Of a stretch of DNA of 64,000 nt, positions 63,584 through 64,000 are shown in pieces; within the stretch, counting starts at the first letter, position 1; each line of letters starts with the position of its first letter. This stretch comes from Phaeosaccion multiseriatum (lineage: Eukaryota > Ochrophyta, other classes). Under the pieces are notes generated by a model. The model saw only the letters and a list, made by a program, of their open reading frames with translations. It was not told the DNA's origin and ran no database searches. The translations under genes were made by a program, and so were the position numbers. Location of the stretch: NCBI GenBank assembly GCA_965112735.1, contig OZ218954.1, positions 744,001-808,000 on the forward strand. The letters run 5' to 3'.

Positions 63584-64000
63584 CTGCATCGAGGAGAGAA
63601 GCAGGAGGAGGAGGAGGAGGAGGAGGAGGAGGAGGAGGAGGAGGAGGAGGGAGGAAGAGCAGGAGGAGGAGGGGGAGGAGGAGGAGGAGGAGGAGGAGGA
63701 GGAGGAGGAGGAGGAGGAGGAGGAGGAGGAGGAGGAGGAGGAGGAGGCGGCAGAAGGGGGGTCAAGAGAGACCAAGATGGGGCCACAGTAGTAGTGCTAG
63801 AAGAGCAGCAGTAGCAGCAGTTGGTGATACAGTAGAAGTCACAGACAATGACTGACTACTGCGTAATCTTCTAGCCTGGTGCCGAGCTACTACCCTAGCA
63901 CGGCACCATCACACACTTTACTCTACTCTGCCCTTATTACTCTACCCTTGACGTACTCTACCCTGCCCCATCACATACCCTATCCTACTCTACACACCTG
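63584..64000. other. Right edge: GAG repeats and motif A, probably intronic
   Basis: GAG/GGA repeats fill 63603-63750, CT-rich in the sense of the minus-strand gene and so on its acceptor side. One exact motif A (63821) follows, then CTACYCTA-type sequence to the window end. No exon recognised. Confidence 0.5.

Overview
This is a nuclear window from an intron-rich, repeat-laden eukaryote. Twelve protein-coding genes can be supported, most of them split by GT-AG introns that I placed by eye and checked for phase from exon to exon. A photosynthetic stramenopile-type (secondary red plastid) alga is the best guess. A DUF1995/LPA3-like photosystem II assembly protein starts with a secretory signal ending in an AFAF-type motif, as heterokont plastid precursors do, and there is also a plant/bacterial-style CHASE hybrid histidine kinase and a CreA-family protein. 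The species cannot be named from this.

Layout, left to right: pescadillo/PES1 3' part (+, 1-3767); C2H2 zinc-finger protein rich in Ser/Gln (-, 7229-4632); unrecognised coiled-coil protein (+, 8583-11273); P4-ATPase lipid flippase with 24 exons (+, 12935-27205); CHASE-domain hybrid histidine kinase in one exon (+, 27687-30875); CreA-family protein (+, 32318-33293); MAPEG protein (-, 36390-34996); kinesin-7-like motor (+, 36754-43266); secreted/membrane protein with two C-type-lectin-like units (-, 48050-44734); LPA3-like protein (-, 51574-48929); SLC26/SulP anion transporter with STAS domain (+, 52009-60766); C-terminal part of an unrecognised gene (-, 63583-62464). The genes are unrelated housekeeping and membrane functions, not a pathway cluster.

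The striking layer is in the introns. The 10-mer TTGGTGATAC or its complement occurs 22 times exactly in 64 kb (about 0.1 expected by chance). In five introns of three genes it begins 8 or 9 nt after the 5' splice site. In one flippase intron its reverse complement ends 3 nt before the 3' splice site, so the intron carries terminal inverted repeats abutting its splice sites. A second motif (ATGGCAGTGG), a third (TGTCCTGACAC), a GTAAGTCAA/TTGACTTAC pair and the simple repeats (GGGA/TCCC, GT/AC, TTTGAG/CTCAAA) largely follow the same rule: forward just after donors, reverse complement just before acceptors. This resembles introner-like elements (introns born from mobile DNA). The same motifs also sit inside coding exons as in-frame insertions.

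Other mobile or foldback DNA: two copies of a small MITE-like element, a 379-bp foldback ending 45 bp upstream of the CreA start codon, and a 633-bp element with 51-bp terminal inverted repeats. No tRNA, rRNA, CRISPR array or prokaryotic operon was seen.
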